64,000 bases of DNA from Pseudomonas karstica (GTDB taxonomy: Bacteria > Pseudomonadota > Gammaproteobacteria > Pseudomonadales > Pseudomonadaceae). The stretch covers positions 1-64,000 of the forward strand of contig NZ_WLYI01000008.1 in assembly GCF_009707515.1 (NCBI RefSeq), read 5' to 3'. The notes beneath the pieces were generated by a model. The model searched no databases. It was not told the origin of the DNA and worked only from the letters and a program-made list of their open reading frames with translations. This document shows positions 51,100 through 62,166 of the stretch, one piece after another; position 1 is the first letter of the stretch, and the number at the start of each line of letters is the position of its first letter. Both the position numbers and the translations under genes were made by a program.

Positions 51100-53070
51100 A
51101 TGGCCGGGCTAATTCCCCAGAGCTTTATTGACGACCTTCTGAACCGCACCGACATCGTCGATGTCGTCAGCTCGCGCCTGCAAATGAAAAAGGCCGGCAA
51201 GAACTACACCGCCTGCTGCCCGTTCCATAAAGAAAAGACTCCGTCGTTCAGTGTCAGCCCCGACAAGCAGTTCTATTACTGCTTCGGCTGCGGCGCTGGC
51301 GGCAATGCCCTCGGCTTCATCATGGACCACGACAACCTGGACTTCCCCCAGGCCATCGAGGAACTGGCGAAAGCCGCCGGCATGGAAATTCCTCGCGAAG
51401 AAAGTGGCCGACCGCACAAACCTCGGCAACCCACCGATTCGCCGCTGTACCCATTGCTTACCGCTGCCGCCGACTTCTATCGCCAGGCACTGAAAAGCCA
51501 TCCGCAGCGCAAGGCGGCCGTCAATTACCTCAAGGGGCGCGGCCTGACCGGCGAAATCGCCCGCGACTTCGGCCTTGGGTTCGCGCCACCGGGCTGGGAC
51601 AACCTCTACAAGCACCTGAGCAGCGACACCCTGCAGCAAAAAGCCATGATCGACGCCGGCCTGCTGGTGGAAAATGCCGAGACCGGCAAACGCTATGACC
51701 GCTTCCGTGATCGGGTAATGTTCCCAATCCGTGACAGTCGCGGCCGAATCATTGCCTTCGGCGGTCGAGTGCTGGGGGATGACAAACCCAAATACCTGAA
51801 CTCACCGGAAACCCCGGTGTTTCATAAGGGCCAGGAACTCTACGGCTTATTTGAAGCGCGCAAAAACAATCGCAATCTCGATGAAATAATCGTGGTTGAA
51901 GGCTATATGGACGTTATCGCCCTCGCCCAGCAAGGTTTGCGCAACGCAGTAGCCACCCTCGGCACCGCTACCAGCGAAGAGCATTTGAAGCGGCTGTTTC
52001 GGGTTGTACCCAGCGTCTTGTTCTGTTTCGACGGCGACCAGGCTGGACGTAATGCCGCCTGGCGCGCCCTTGAGGCTACGCTGTCGAGCCTGCAGGATGG
52101 TCGTCGCGCACGCTTCCTGTTTCTGCCCGAAGGCGAGGACCCGGACACCTTGGTCCGCTCCGAAGGTACTGATGCATTTCGCGCGCGCATCCATCAGCAC
52201 GCACAACCGCTGGCTGATTATTTTTTCCAGCAATTGACCGAGGAAGCCGATCCGCGCTCGCTGGAGGGCAAGGCCCACATGGCCACCCTGGCGGCACCGC
52301 TGATCGACAAGGTTCCAGGGGCCAACCTGCGTACCCTGATGCGCAAGCGTCTACTGGAAATCACCGGATTGAGTGGTGAAGCGGTCAGCCAGCTGGTGCA
52401 CAGCTCTCCCCAGGAAGCGCCGCCGGCCTACGACCCAGGCATCGATTATGACGCCATGCCGGACTACTCCGACTACCACCAGCCCCAGGATGCGTACGCA
52501 CCCCAGCAGGATTGGACGCCAAAGAAACCGGGCGCTGGCGGCAAGAAATGGGACAAGAAGCCGTGGAGCAAAAACGCCAAACGCGGTGATCGCGATGAAG
52601 CCTACGCCCCACGCACACCGGTTGCAGTAGAGGCTCCGACGCTTATTGCCCTGCGCACCCTCATCCACCACCCGCAATTGGCGGGCAAGGTTGAGAGCGC
52701 GGATCATTTTGCCAACGAAAGCAATACCTACGCACAGGTGCTAATCGCCCTGATTGGGGCCGTACAGAAAAATCCTAAGCTAAACTCTATCCAGCTGATG
52801 GCCCGCTGGCACGGAACGGAGCAAGGACGCCTTTTGAAAGCACTGGCAGAAAAGGAGTGGCTAATTGACGGTGATAACCTTGAACAACAGTTTTTAGACA
52901 CCATTACTAGGTTATCTGCGGGTCAACATACGCAGACCCTCGACGAACTTATCAAGAAAGCAAAGCAGCCAGGATTGACGGCTGAAGAGCAAATTCAGAT
53001 AGCAAAACAGATGCGCGACCTCTTAAAACAGAATGTTTCCGCATCAAACCCGACCTCAGCTGGCGCGTGA
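51100..53070 (+). CDS. dnaG: DNA primase
   Basis: Makes RNA primers for replication at the fork. The 656-residue protein has the CHC2 zinc finger (C40, H43, C61, C64), the catalytic core with TOPRIM EIIVVEGYMDVIAL, and a C-terminal DnaB-binding domain. A low-complexity linker rich in Pro, Asp, Tyr and Lys (about 440-510) lies between them. It starts with ATG preceded by a weak site (GAGAACGCC). Confidence 0.97.
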   Translation: MAGLIPQSFIDDLLNRTDIVDVVSSRLQMKKAGKNYTACCPFHKEKTPSFSVSPDKQFYYCFGCGAGGNALGFIMDHDNLDFPQAIEELAKAAGMEIPREESGRPHKPRQPTDSPLYPLLTAAADFYRQALKSHPQRKAAVNYLKGRGLTGEIARDFGLGFAPPGWDNLYKHLSSDTLQQKAMIDAGLLVENAETGKRYDRFRDRVMFPIRDSRGRIIAFGGRVLGDDKPKYLNSPETPVFHKGQELYGLFEARKNNRNLDEIIVVEGYMDVIALAQQGLRNAVATLGTATSEEHLKRLFRVVPSVLFCFDGDQAGRNAAWRALEATLSSLQDGRRARFLFLPEGEDPDTLVRSEGTDAFRARIHQHAQPLADYFFQQLTEEADPRSLEGKAHMATLAAPLIDKVPGANLRTLMRKRLLEITGLSGEAVSQLVHSSPQEAPPAYDPGIDYDAMPDYSDYHQPQDAYAPQQDWTPKKPGAGGKKWDKKPWSKNAKRGDRDEAYAPRTPVAVEAPTLIALRTLIHHPQLAGKVESADHFANESNTYAQVLIALIGAVQKNPKLNSIQLMARWHGTEQGRLLKALAEKEWLIDGDNLEQQFLDTITRLSAGQHTQTLDELIKKAKQPGLTAEEQIQIAKQMRDLLKQNVSASNPTSAGA

Positions 53071-53084
53071 GGTCATAGCTCGGG

Positions 53085-53090
53085 TATAAT
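53085..53090 (+). promoter_or_regulatory. Perfect -10 box before rpoD
   Basis: TATAAT lies in the 67-bp dnaG-rpoD gap, 48 bp before the rpoD start. No good -35 is found at 17 bp. It suggests that rpoD can be transcribed independently of dnaG. Confidence 0.5.
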
Positions 53091-53137
53091 CCTCGGCTTG
53101 TTTTTTGCCCGCCAAGACCTTCAGTGGATAGGGTGTT

Positions 53138-54988
<1,851 letters not shown>

Positions 54989-54992
54989 TCAC

Positions 54993-55022
54993 AAAACCCC
55001 CAGGCCAAGGCCTGGGGGTTTT
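54993..55022 (+). terminator. Intrinsic terminator of rpoD
   Basis: AAAACCCCCAGGCC and GGCCTGGGGGTTTT form a 14-bp perfect stem with a 2-nt AA loop, 5 bp after the stop codon. The T-run supports strong termination in both directions. Confidence 0.92.
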
Positions 55023-55153
55023 GCTTTGTGCAGATTAAAACCGCCCCGCCTCACCGCCCTCGAAATACCTCTACCCTCCTGACCTCTGCGCCGCCACCGT
55101 TCTTCACATGGCCCTTTCGGATTTTTCGGATAGCACAGCGGAGCAACCATCGC

Positions 55154-55159
55154 TATAAT
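55154..55159 (+). promoter_or_regulatory. -10 box of the tRNA gene
   Basis: Perfect TATAAT, 15 bp before the mature tRNA 5' end. No good -35 is seen, and a CG-rich stretch follows as in a stringent-type discriminator (CCGCGACC). Confidence 0.55.
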
Positions 55160-55173
55160 CCGCGACCTACTGA

Positions 55174-55250
<77 letters not shown>

Positions 55251-55255
55251 TACTC

Positions 55256-55279
55256 AAAGCCGCGCACTGCGCGGCTTTC
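55256..55279 (+). terminator. Intrinsic terminator after the tRNA gene
   Basis: AAAGCCGCGC and GCGCGGCTTT form a 10-bp stem (loop ACT plus overlap), 6 bp after the tRNA. The T-run is short. Confidence 0.75.
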
Positions 55280-55423
55280 GTGTATCTGGCGGTTAAGTTT
55301 TTGAGGGCCCTGACTCTTTCAAAACCTCAGAAGTGTCCAGCCCGCATTACCAGAGGGTTCAAATTGATACCTCGGCCAGGTGTTCAGGGCTGAAGATGAA
55401 GCTGATCACTCCCTGACAAAGTG

Positions 55424-56101
55424 TTAGAAATTCAGCCTGAACAACGTCCGCCAGAAGTTTTTGATCGGCGAAATACGGTGCTTATCCCAGTTCCGCTGCC
55501 ACCAGTCATCCTCATTCTTCACCACTGTTTCGATATCGCTGCCGGTTTCCGAGGCGGCGTGTTGTCGGAACATCATGGGGAAAACACAGTGCTGGCGTAT
55601 CTTCTTTTTGAACACCACATCCACCGGCGTGCTGTCGTAAGGGGTTTCGATCAGTCGCCGGCAACCTTCCTGGGAAAGAATGTAGGCATGCAGTGCCACA
55701 ACTCGTCCTCGGGCAATATGAGGGAACCATGTAAGCCAGGTCCGGCCCATGCTGTATCCCAGGTGCAACACCTCAAACTTGTGGGTACGGATAAACCGAT
55801 TGATGAACCATACCCGCGAAGTTCTCAGTTCATAGGGCTTTACATCATCTTCAAAGATCAAGACGCGGTTAGCGCCACTCTCCAATGCTCGTCGGGCCAG
55901 CGCTTGATGAGATTCGTAACACCCACGTACCGGGTCCGTGTGCCGTTCTACGATATGAAAAATTACAGGGTTTTCAATTAGGCATTGCACGGTATTTCGG
56001 AACAATGCGCGCCTATCTGAGCGCTCCTTTAGCGATATGCAATAAACAACGTCCACATCGAATCTGACTTTGCTTTTATCGTCGACGATCTTTTTTGACA
56101 C
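55424..56101 (-). CDS. Glycosyltransferase family 25 protein
   Basis: Likely LPS/LOS glycosyltransferase, 225 residues. Family 25 landmarks are the start VVYCISLKERSDRR, the acidic nucleotide-sugar site VLIFEDDVKP and VVALHAYILSQEG. The GTG at 56101 has GGGAG seven bases upstream; the frame is open 42 codons further up without support. The gene is visibly A/T-richer than its neighbours and sits next to a tRNA gene, with no LPS genes around. Acquisition by transfer is likely but not proven, and the acceptor is unknown. Confidence 0.8.
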   Translation of the reverse strand: MSKKIVDDKSKVRFDVDVVYCISLKERSDRRALFRNTVQCLIENPVIFHIVERHTDPVRGCYESHQALARRALESGANRVLIFEDDVKPYELRTSRVWFINRFIRTHKFEVLHLGYSMGRTWLTWFPHIARGRVVALHAYILSQEGCRRLIETPYDSTPVDVVFKKKIRQHCVFPMMFRQHAASETGSDIETVVKNEDDWWQRNWDKHRISPIKNFWRTLFRLNF

Positions 56102-56219
56102 CAACCCACTCCCTTGGAGGATTCCTGGATATGGCGTTGTGCCACGTCCTTGGATTGGCGAATTATGAACAAGTCGAAGGGGGGAGTTTGCATCGTACTT
56201 GATACAAAATAATTCTCTG

Positions 56220-56237
56220 TGCAACATGCATGTTGCA
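56220..56237. promoter_or_regulatory. 18-bp perfect palindrome upstream of the glycosyltransferase
   Basis: TGCAACATGCATGTTGCA is fully self-complementary and lies in an A/T-rich stretch between the amidase 3' end and the glycosyltransferase. It may be an operator for the latter or part of a hairpin ending the amidase mRNA. Confidence 0.5.
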
Positions 56238-56292
56238 TGACGATTCTACCGAAACAGCGAGGGACGGTTTATGCGTTAAGGCTTTTCGCCCG

Positions 56293-57546
56293 TCAGTTCT
56301 CCAGTGAGTCAGCCAGCTCTTGGGCGACGCTCAATAACCCAGCATCCCCCCTGAATACTCCAACCAACTGCAGCCCCACCGGCAATTCTCCCTCTTCGCG
56401 CCGCAACGGGATATTCATCTGTGGCCAGCCAAACGCGCCCCAGAATTTGATGAAGTCCGAAGGTCCGGTCGATGCCAGACCTGTCGGTGCAACCATGCCG
56501 CAGCTGACACTCAACATGCCATCAAACGGCTGAACTATCTGCGTCAGCAGTGGCGCCAGCTTTGTCAGGCGAGCCTTGGCCGCTGACTCCTGTTCCCAAG
56601 TGGTGGCACCAGCGCGCTCAATCATTGCTAACGTCGACGCACTGAGCCGTTCGGGATGAGCCTGGAACTCCTTGGTCAACGAACGGGCGCCCTCGCAATC
56701 GTTGATCAGTTGGTGATCGTCAAACACAACGGCGAAGGCCTCGGGCAGGGTCACTTCGCTGAGGTGATGCCCCCTGGCGATCAGTTGGGCGATGGCCTGT
56801 TCAATGGTTTGCGCCACGCTGGGGTCGACATCATCCCAACGGGATGTTCGACAAAACCCGAGGTTCAATGGGCGCCCCAACGGCCCCACCACGGGTAAGC
56901 CTGGGATCAGCACCCTGGCCAATAGCCCAAGGTCGCGTATCGAGCGTCCGTACCAACCCACAGTGTCGAAACTCGGAGCCAGGGGTTTAACGCCTTCCAG
57001 GGAGACCAGCCCCAGCGACGGTTTAAAGGCATACAAGCCGCAATAGGCGGCAGGTTTTAGCAGTGAGCCCGCCGTCTGGGTACCCAGCGCCAACGGGAAG
57101 AAACCAGACGCCATGCCCGCCGCAGAGCCAGCGCTGGAGCTGCCGGGGGTGCAGGACAGGTCGTGTGGGTTGCGGGTCGGCCCGGTGTGCATGTAGGCAA
57201 ACTCGGTGGTGTGGGTCTTGCCCATGATTACCGCCCCGGCCTGGCGCAGCAGCGCCACCACATGAGCATCGCGGGACGGACGATTACCCTGGTAAATCGG
57301 CGAATAGAATTCGGTCGGATGGTCGACCGTATCGAAGATGTCCTTGATGCCCACGGGGACACCTGCCAACGCCCCATCAATGCGGCTGATTTGCTGGCGT
57401 ACCGCCTGGGGATCAAAGGATACAAATGCCTGGATGTCTCGCTCGTGGCGCTTGATCTGCGCAATAAAATGCTCAGCGACCATCGCAGGTGTCGTGACCC
57501 CAGAGCGTACCGCCTCGGCAATATGGGTGGCGTCGAGGTGCTTCAT
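56293..57546 (-). CDS. Amidase (amidase-signature family)
   Basis: Amide hydrolase with the Ser-cisSer-Lys triad, 417 residues. Lys68 lies in VPVGIKDIFD, the serine-rich loop PGSSSAGSAAGMASG covers 134-148, and the nucleophile Ser161 is in GTQTAGSLLKPA. The ATG at 57546 has a GAGGGGGC site; the frame runs 77 codons further upstream through the VOC gene antisense frame. It follows the VOC-protein gene by 10 bp and lies opposite a LysR regulator, so the three form a small catabolic module. The substrate is unknown. Confidence 0.88.
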   Translation of the reverse strand: MKHLDATHIAEAVRSGVTTPAMVAEHFIAQIKRHERDIQAFVSFDPQAVRQQISRIDGALAGVPVGIKDIFDTVDHPTEFYSPIYQGNRPSRDAHVVALLRQAGAVIMGKTHTTEFAYMHTGPTRNPHDLSCTPGSSSAGSAAGMASGFFPLALGTQTAGSLLKPAAYCGLYAFKPSLGLVSLEGVKPLAPSFDTVGWYGRSIRDLGLLARVLIPGLPVVGPLGRPLNLGFCRTSRWDDVDPSVAQTIEQAIAQLIARGHHLSEVTLPEAFAVVFDDHQLINDCEGARSLTKEFQAHPERLSASTLAMIERAGATTWEQESAAKARLTKLAPLLTQIVQPFDGMLSVSCGMVAPTGLASTGPSDFIKFWGAFGWPQMNIPLRREEGELPVGLQLVGVFRGDAGLLSVAQELADSLEN

Positions 57547-57556
57547 GATCGCCCCC

Positions 57557-57982
57557 TCACTTGGCAAACAATTGCCCAATATCCCTGAACGCCTTGAACT
57601 CCAAGGCATTGCCGCAGGGATCAAACAAGAACAATGTCGCTTGCTCACCCACCTGGCCCTTGAAGCGAATATGCGGCTCCAACACAAACCGTGTACCACG
57701 CGCGTGCAAACGCTCCGCCAAGGCATGCCAGTCCTCCCAGCCAAGCACCACGCCAAAATGCGGCACAGGCACGTCATGGCCGTCTACGGCATTGGTGTGG
57801 GCGGCTGCTTGGGAGGCAGTTTTCGGGTGCTCGTGGATCACCAACTGATGGCCGAAGAAGTTGAAGTCGACCCAATGCTCGCTGGAACGCCCCTCCTCCA
57901 GGCCAAAAGCCTCACCGTAGAACAACCGCGCAGCGGCCAAGTCGTATACCGGGATTGCCAAGTGAAAAGGTGCAAGGGTCAT
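57557..57982 (-). CDS. VOC family (glyoxalase/dioxygenase-like) protein
   Basis: Single-domain vicinal-oxygen-chelate protein, 141 residues, with the paired beta-alpha-beta modules [18 protein letters not shown] and [19 protein letters not shown] His at the start of each module and a Glu near the end (ALEFKAF) are candidate metal ligands. Upstream of and probably co-transcribed with the amidase gene. Function not predictable. Confidence 0.84.
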   Translation of the reverse strand: MTLAPFHLAIPVYDLAAARLFYGEAFGLEEGRSSEHWVDFNFFGHQLVIHEHPKTASQAAAHTNAVDGHDVPVPHFGVVLGWEDWHALAERLHARGTRFVLEPHIRFKGQVGEQATLFLFDPCGNALEFKAFRDIGQLFAK

Positions 57983-58095
57983 CAGGTCAAACCTCTGTGG
58001 GCATTAAGTCTGCATGAGTCTAGCCTTGCATTTGGCGATGAAAAGACGATAGTTTTTGCGCCGAGCTCAAATTATTTTGATTAATCGAGAAGCCG

Positions 58096-58962
58096 ATGCT
58101 GCGGGAATTGAAAACCTTCATCGCCGTTACCCGTCATGGCACCTTCGCCGCAGCGGGCATGCACATCGGGCTGACGCAATCTGCCGTCAGCGCACAGATT
58201 CGCCAGTTGGAGCAGGTGCTCGGCGTCCAATTGTTCGACCGCACCGGACGCCAAGCCATCCTCAATACGGCAGGTATCCGGGCGCTGCCACTGGCACGGG
58301 AAATTCTGGAGACCTTCAATCGCATGGCGGTACCGGTGGACGCCAACGAATACCGGGGTGAACTGAAAGTCGGCGCCATCAGCACCGCCCAGACCGGCCT
58401 GCTGCCCCAAGCCCTGGTGCGCTTGCGCCGGGCCGCGCCGACAGTGGAGTGCAAGTTGGTGCCGGGGGTTTCCCTGGAGCTGCTCAGCCAGGTAGACGCA
58501 GGCGAACTCGATTCGGCGATCATCATTCGGCCGCCCTTTGACCTGCCCAAGGAACTGCATATTCAGGTGCTGCGCAAAGAGCCGTTTGTGCTGATCGTGC
58601 CCCAGGACGTTGAAGGTGATGAGCCATTACATCTGCTCTCGACTCACCCTCATGTGCGCTACGACCGTGCGTCATTTGGTGGGCGGCTGGTCAGTCGCTT
58701 TCTGCGCGACCGCCGGCTGGAGGTACAGGTGGCGTTGGAGCTCGATGAACTGGAAGCCATCGTCAAGATGGTCGAGTGCGGCCTTGGCATTTCGCTGATT
58801 CCTCAGGCGGGCCTATGGCTGGAGCGCTCACCCAAGGTACGAATAATCCCTTTGGGCAACCTGACCTTTTACCGAGAAATCGTCCTACTGAGCCGCTATG
58901 GCCAACGCCATCTGCCCGTACCGCAATTGTTTGCCCGCTGCCTGCTGGCAGACGCCAACTGA
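58096..58962 (+). CDS. LysR family transcriptional regulator
   Basis: Regulator of 288 residues with an N-terminal winged helix-turn-helix (FAAAGMHIGLTQSAVSAQIR, residues 15-34) and a C-terminal substrate-binding domain. It is divergent from the VOC-amidase pair with a 113-bp gap, the usual layout for a LysR protein that controls its neighbours. The effector is unknown. Confidence 0.9.
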   Translation: MLRELKTFIAVTRHGTFAAAGMHIGLTQSAVSAQIRQLEQVLGVQLFDRTGRQAILNTAGIRALPLAREILETFNRMAVPVDANEYRGELKVGAISTAQTGLLPQALVRLRRAAPTVECKLVPGVSLELLSQVDAGELDSAIIIRPPFDLPKELHIQVLRKEPFVLIVPQDVEGDEPLHLLSTHPHVRYDRASFGGRLVSRFLRDRRLEVQVALELDELEAIVKMVECGLGISLIPQAGLWLERSPKVRIIPLGNLTFYREIVLLSRYGQRHLPVPQLFARCLLADAN

Positions 58963-59010
58963 CACCCCCCTGTAACATGCTTCCCATTGCCGTCCTCGCC
59001 GGAGAATAAC

Positions 59011-59472
59011 TTGCCCAGCCACCGCCCTCCCATCCTCGATGAAATCGATCGCCAGTTGATCGCCGCGTTGCAGATCAACGCCCGGGAGAGCGTGGCCATG
59101 CTCGCTCGACAATTGGGTATCGCCCGCACCACAGTCACTTCGCGCTTGGCGCGCCTGGAAAAAACCCAAGTGATTACCGGCTATGGCGTGCGCCTGAGCC
59201 AACGGGTGGTAGATGGCGGCTTGCAAGCCTACGTCGGGATCACCGTACAACCGCGCTCCGGCAAGGAAGTGCTGCGACGGCTGAGTGCCATGGCGCAGGT
59301 CCAGCAGCTTTGTGCGGTCAGCGGCGAATTTGATTATGTGGCCTGGTTGCGCACCGACTCACCGGAACAGCTTGATCAACTGCTGGACCAGATCGGCAGT
59401 GTCGACGGTGTGGAAAAGACCACTACTTCAATCATCCTCAGTAACAAATTGGACCGTGGGCAACCAATTTGA
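59011..59472 (+). CDS. Lrp/AsnC family transcriptional regulator
   Basis: Feast/famine regulator of 153 residues with an N-terminal helix-turn-helix (SVAMLARQLGIARTTVTSRL) and a C-terminal RAM ligand-binding domain. The first codon is probably TTG at 59011, because GGAG lies seven bases upstream. An in-frame TTG at 58987 has no such site. It is followed by davBA on the same strand after 146 bp and is a good candidate for their lysine-responsive regulator. Confidence 0.87.
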   Translation: MPSHRPPILDEIDRQLIAALQINARESVAMLARQLGIARTTVTSRLARLEKTQVITGYGVRLSQRVVDGGLQAYVGITVQPRSGKEVLRRLSAMAQVQQLCAVSGEFDYVAWLRTDSPEQLDQLLDQIGSVDGVEKTTTSIILSNKLDRGQPI

Positions 59473-59572
59473 GCATGACTCTCGTCACTCTGACTAAAAA
59501 CAAGCCAATACGACGACACATTGAGTCTTATTAACGAGCGCTACGCTCCCTAGAATGGCTGCCATCTTTTCC

Positions 59573-59578
59573 TATACT
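59573..59578 (+). promoter_or_regulatory. Possible -10 box of davBA
   Basis: TATACT within CCTATACTCA, 41 bp before davB, in the 146-bp gap after the Lrp-type gene. No convincing -35. Confidence 0.35.
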
Positions 59579-59618
59579 CAGCAGGTCGTGCCCCGCCGAG
59601 TTGCCAGCAAGGTCAGCC

Positions 59619-61310
59619 ATGAACACGCCATACAAAAACAATCGACACCCTGCAGACGGTAAAAAACCCATCACCATCTTCGGCCCGGACTTTCCGTTCG
59701 CCTTTGATGACTGGATCGAACACCCCGCCGGCCTGGGCAGCGTCCCCACCGCCAACCATGGCGCTGAAGTGGCGATCATCGGTGCCGGGATCGCCGGGCT
59801 GGTAGCCGCCTACGAACTGATGAAGCTGGGCCTGAAGCCAGTGGTGTATGAAGCCTCGAAAATGGGTGGCCGCCTGCGCTCCCAGGCCTTCGAAGGCGCC
59901 GAAGGCATCATCGCGGAGCTGGGCGGAATGCGCTTCCCGGTGTCCTCCACGGCCTTCTACCACTATGTGGACAAGCTCGGCCTTGAGACCAAGCCCTTCC
60001 CCAATCCATTGACGCCAGCGTCCGGCAGCACGGTCATTGACCTGGAAGGCCAGACCCATTACGCACAAAAACTCTCCGACCTGCCTGCGCTATTCCAGGA
60101 AGTGGCCGACGCCTGGGCCGATGCCCTGGAGGCGGGCTCGCAGTTCAGCGATATCCAGCAAGCCATCCGCGACCGCGATGTGCCACGCCTGAAACAACTA
60201 TGGAACACTCTGGTGCCGCTGTGGGATGACCGCACCTTCTACGACTTCGTGGCCACCTCCGAAGCCTTCGCCAGGTTGTCGTTCCATCATCGGGAAGTGT
60301 TCGGCCAGGTGGGGTTTGGCACCGGCGGCTGGGATTCGGACTTCCCCAATTCGATGCTGGAAATCTTCCGCGTGGTGATGACCAACTGCGACGATCACCA
60401 GCACCTGGTGGTGGGTGGCGTCGCACAAGTGCCCATGGGCATCTGGCGTCATGTGCCGGAGCGCTGCGCGCACTGGCCACAAGGGACCAGCCTCAGTTCC
60501 CTGCACAACGGCGCGCCCCGCGCCGGGGTCAAACGTATTGCCCACGCGGTGGATGGCCGCTTCGCCGTGACTGATAACTACGGCGACACCCGGGAATACG
60601 CAGCGGTGCTGACCACCTGCCAGAGCTGGTTGCTGACCACCCAGATCGAGTGCGACGAAACCCTGTTCTCGCAAAAAATGTGGATGGCCCTCGACCGTAC
60701 CCGCTACATGCAGTCGTCGAAAACCTTCGTCATGGTCGACCGGCCATTCTGGAAAGACAAGGACCCGCAAACCGGCCGCGACCTGATGAGCATGACTCTC
60801 ACCGACCGGCTGACCCGTGGCACTTATCTTTTTGACAATGGCGATGACCAGCCAGGCGTGATTTGCCTGTCCTACTCCTGGATGAGCGATGCCTTGAAGA
60901 TGTTGCCCCAGCCTATCGACAAACGGGTGAAGCTGGCCCTCGATGCCCTGAAGAAAATCTACCCGAAAGTCGACATTGCCGCGCGGATCATCGGCGACCC
61001 GATCACCGTCTCCTGGGAAGCCGACCCGCATTTCCTCGGGGCGTTCAAAGGCGCGTTGCCGGGCCATTATCGCTACAACCAGCGGATGTACGCGCATTTC
61101 ATGCAGAAGGACATGCCCGCCGAGCAACGCGGGATTTTTATCGCCGGAGACGACGTTTCATGGACCCCAGCGTGGGTGGAAGGCGCGGTGCAAACCTCGT
61201 TGAACGCGGTATGGGGCATCATGACCCACTTCGGCGGCAGCACTCATCCACAGAACCCAGGCCCGGGCGACGTGTTCGACGAGATCGGGCCGATTGCCCT
61301 GGCCGAATAA
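59619..61310 (+). CDS. davB: Lysine 2-monooxygenase
   Basis: FAD enzyme that oxidatively decarboxylates L-lysine to 5-aminopentanamide, the first step of the aminovalerate route. The 563-residue flavin amine oxidase-type protein has the FAD motif IGAGIAGLVAAYELMK (about residues 53-68) and the C-terminal FAD site IFIAGDDVSWTPAWVEGA. It closely matches what I know of P. putida DavB. The ATG at 59619 has AAGG upstream. davA follows after 11 bp. Confidence 0.9.
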   Translation: MNTPYKNNRHPADGKKPITIFGPDFPFAFDDWIEHPAGLGSVPTANHGAEVAIIGAGIAGLVAAYELMKLGLKPVVYEASKMGGRLRSQAFEGAEGIIAELGGMRFPVSSTAFYHYVDKLGLETKPFPNPLTPASGSTVIDLEGQTHYAQKLSDLPALFQEVADAWADALEAGSQFSDIQQAIRDRDVPRLKQLWNTLVPLWDDRTFYDFVATSEAFARLSFHHREVFGQVGFGTGGWDSDFPNSMLEIFRVVMTNCDDHQHLVVGGVAQVPMGIWRHVPERCAHWPQGTSLSSLHNGAPRAGVKRIAHAVDGRFAVTDNYGDTREYAAVLTTCQSWLLTTQIECDETLFSQKMWMALDRTRYMQSSKTFVMVDRPFWKDKDPQTGRDLMSMTLTDRLTRGTYLFDNGDDQPGVICLSYSWMSDALKMLPQPIDKRVKLALDALKKIYPKVDIAARIIGDPITVSWEADPHFLGAFKGALPGHYRYNQRMYAHFMQKDMPAEQRGIFIAGDDVSWTPAWVEGAVQTSLNAVWGIMTHFGGSTHPQNPGPGDVFDEIGPIALAE

Positions 61311-61321
61311 GGAGTTACACC

Positions 61322-62116
61322 ATGCGTGTCGCCCTGTACCAATGCCCGCCGCTGCCGTTGGATGTCGCCGGTAACCTCAAGCGCCTGCACCAACTGGCGC
61401 ATGAGGCGTCCGGCGTTGATGTGCTGGTGCTGCCGGAGATGTTCCTCACCGGTTACAACATCGGTACCGAAGCCGTTGGCGCCCTGGCCGAAGCGCAGGA
61501 TGGGCCGTCGGCGCAAGCCATCGCCGAACTGGCACACAGCGCGAAGCTGGCGATCCTGTATGGCTACCCGGAGCGGGCCGAGGACGGGCAGATCTACAAC
61601 GCCGTGCAGCTAATCGACGCCAATGGCCAGCGCCTGTGCAACTACCGCAAGACGCACCTGTTTGGCGACCTTGATCATTCGATGTTCAGTGCCGGAACGG
61701 ATGATTTCCCGCTGGTTGAGTTGAACGGCTGGAAGTTGGGTTTTTTGATCTGCTACGACCTGGAGTTCCCGGAAAACACCCGGCGCCTGGCCCTGGCCGG
61801 TGCCGAACTGATCCTGGTACCCACCGCCAATATGGTGCCGTTCGACTTTGTCGCCGACGTTACCGTTCGGGCCCGGGCGTTCGAGAACCAGTGCTACGTC
61901 GCCTATGCCAATTACTGTGGGCAGGAGGGTGAGATTCAGTACTGCGGGCAAAGTAGCATCGCCGCACCGGATGGCCAGCGGATCGCCCGGGCCGGCCTCG
62001 ACGAAGCCTTGATCGTCGGCACCCTGGATCGGCAAACGATGATCGACGCCCGCGCCACCAATCACTACCTGCAAGACCGTCGCCCCGAGCTGTACAGCAC
62101 GCTGCACAAGCCCTGA
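61322..62116 (+). CDS. davA: 5-aminopentanamidase (nitrilase superfamily)
   Basis: Hydrolyses 5-aminopentanamide to 5-aminovalerate, the second step after DavB. The 264-residue carbon-nitrogen hydrolase has the triad Glu39 (LPEMFLTGYN), Lys110 (YRKTHLFG) and Cys144 (LICYDLEFPE). AAGGAG lies before the ATG, 11 bp after davB. Its product is the expected ligand of the Agt system at 22-30 kb. Confidence 0.9.
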   Translation: MRVALYQCPPLPLDVAGNLKRLHQLAHEASGVDVLVLPEMFLTGYNIGTEAVGALAEAQDGPSAQAIAELAHSAKLAILYGYPERAEDGQIYNAVQLIDANGQRLCNYRKTHLFGDLDHSMFSAGTDDFPLVELNGWKLGFLICYDLEFPENTRRLALAGAELILVPTANMVPFDFVADVTVRARAFENQCYVAYANYCGQEGEIQYCGQSSIAAPDGQRIARAGLDEALIVGTLDRQTMIDARATNHYLQDRRPELYSTLHKP

Positions 62117-62139
62117 CAGGCCGGCTTTGCGCTAGCATA

Positions 62140-62165
62140 GGCACTTCCTACGTTTCGGAAGTGCC
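62140..62165 (+). promoter_or_regulatory. Hairpin that buries the pqqF ribosome binding site
   Basis: GGCACTTCC (62140-62148) and GGAAGTGCC (62157-62165) form a perfect 9-bp stem with an 8-nt loop. The GGAAG site for the ATG at 62167 is inside the right arm. It may regulate translation or end the davBA mRNA, although no T-run follows. Confidence 0.65.
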
Positions 62166-62166
62166 C

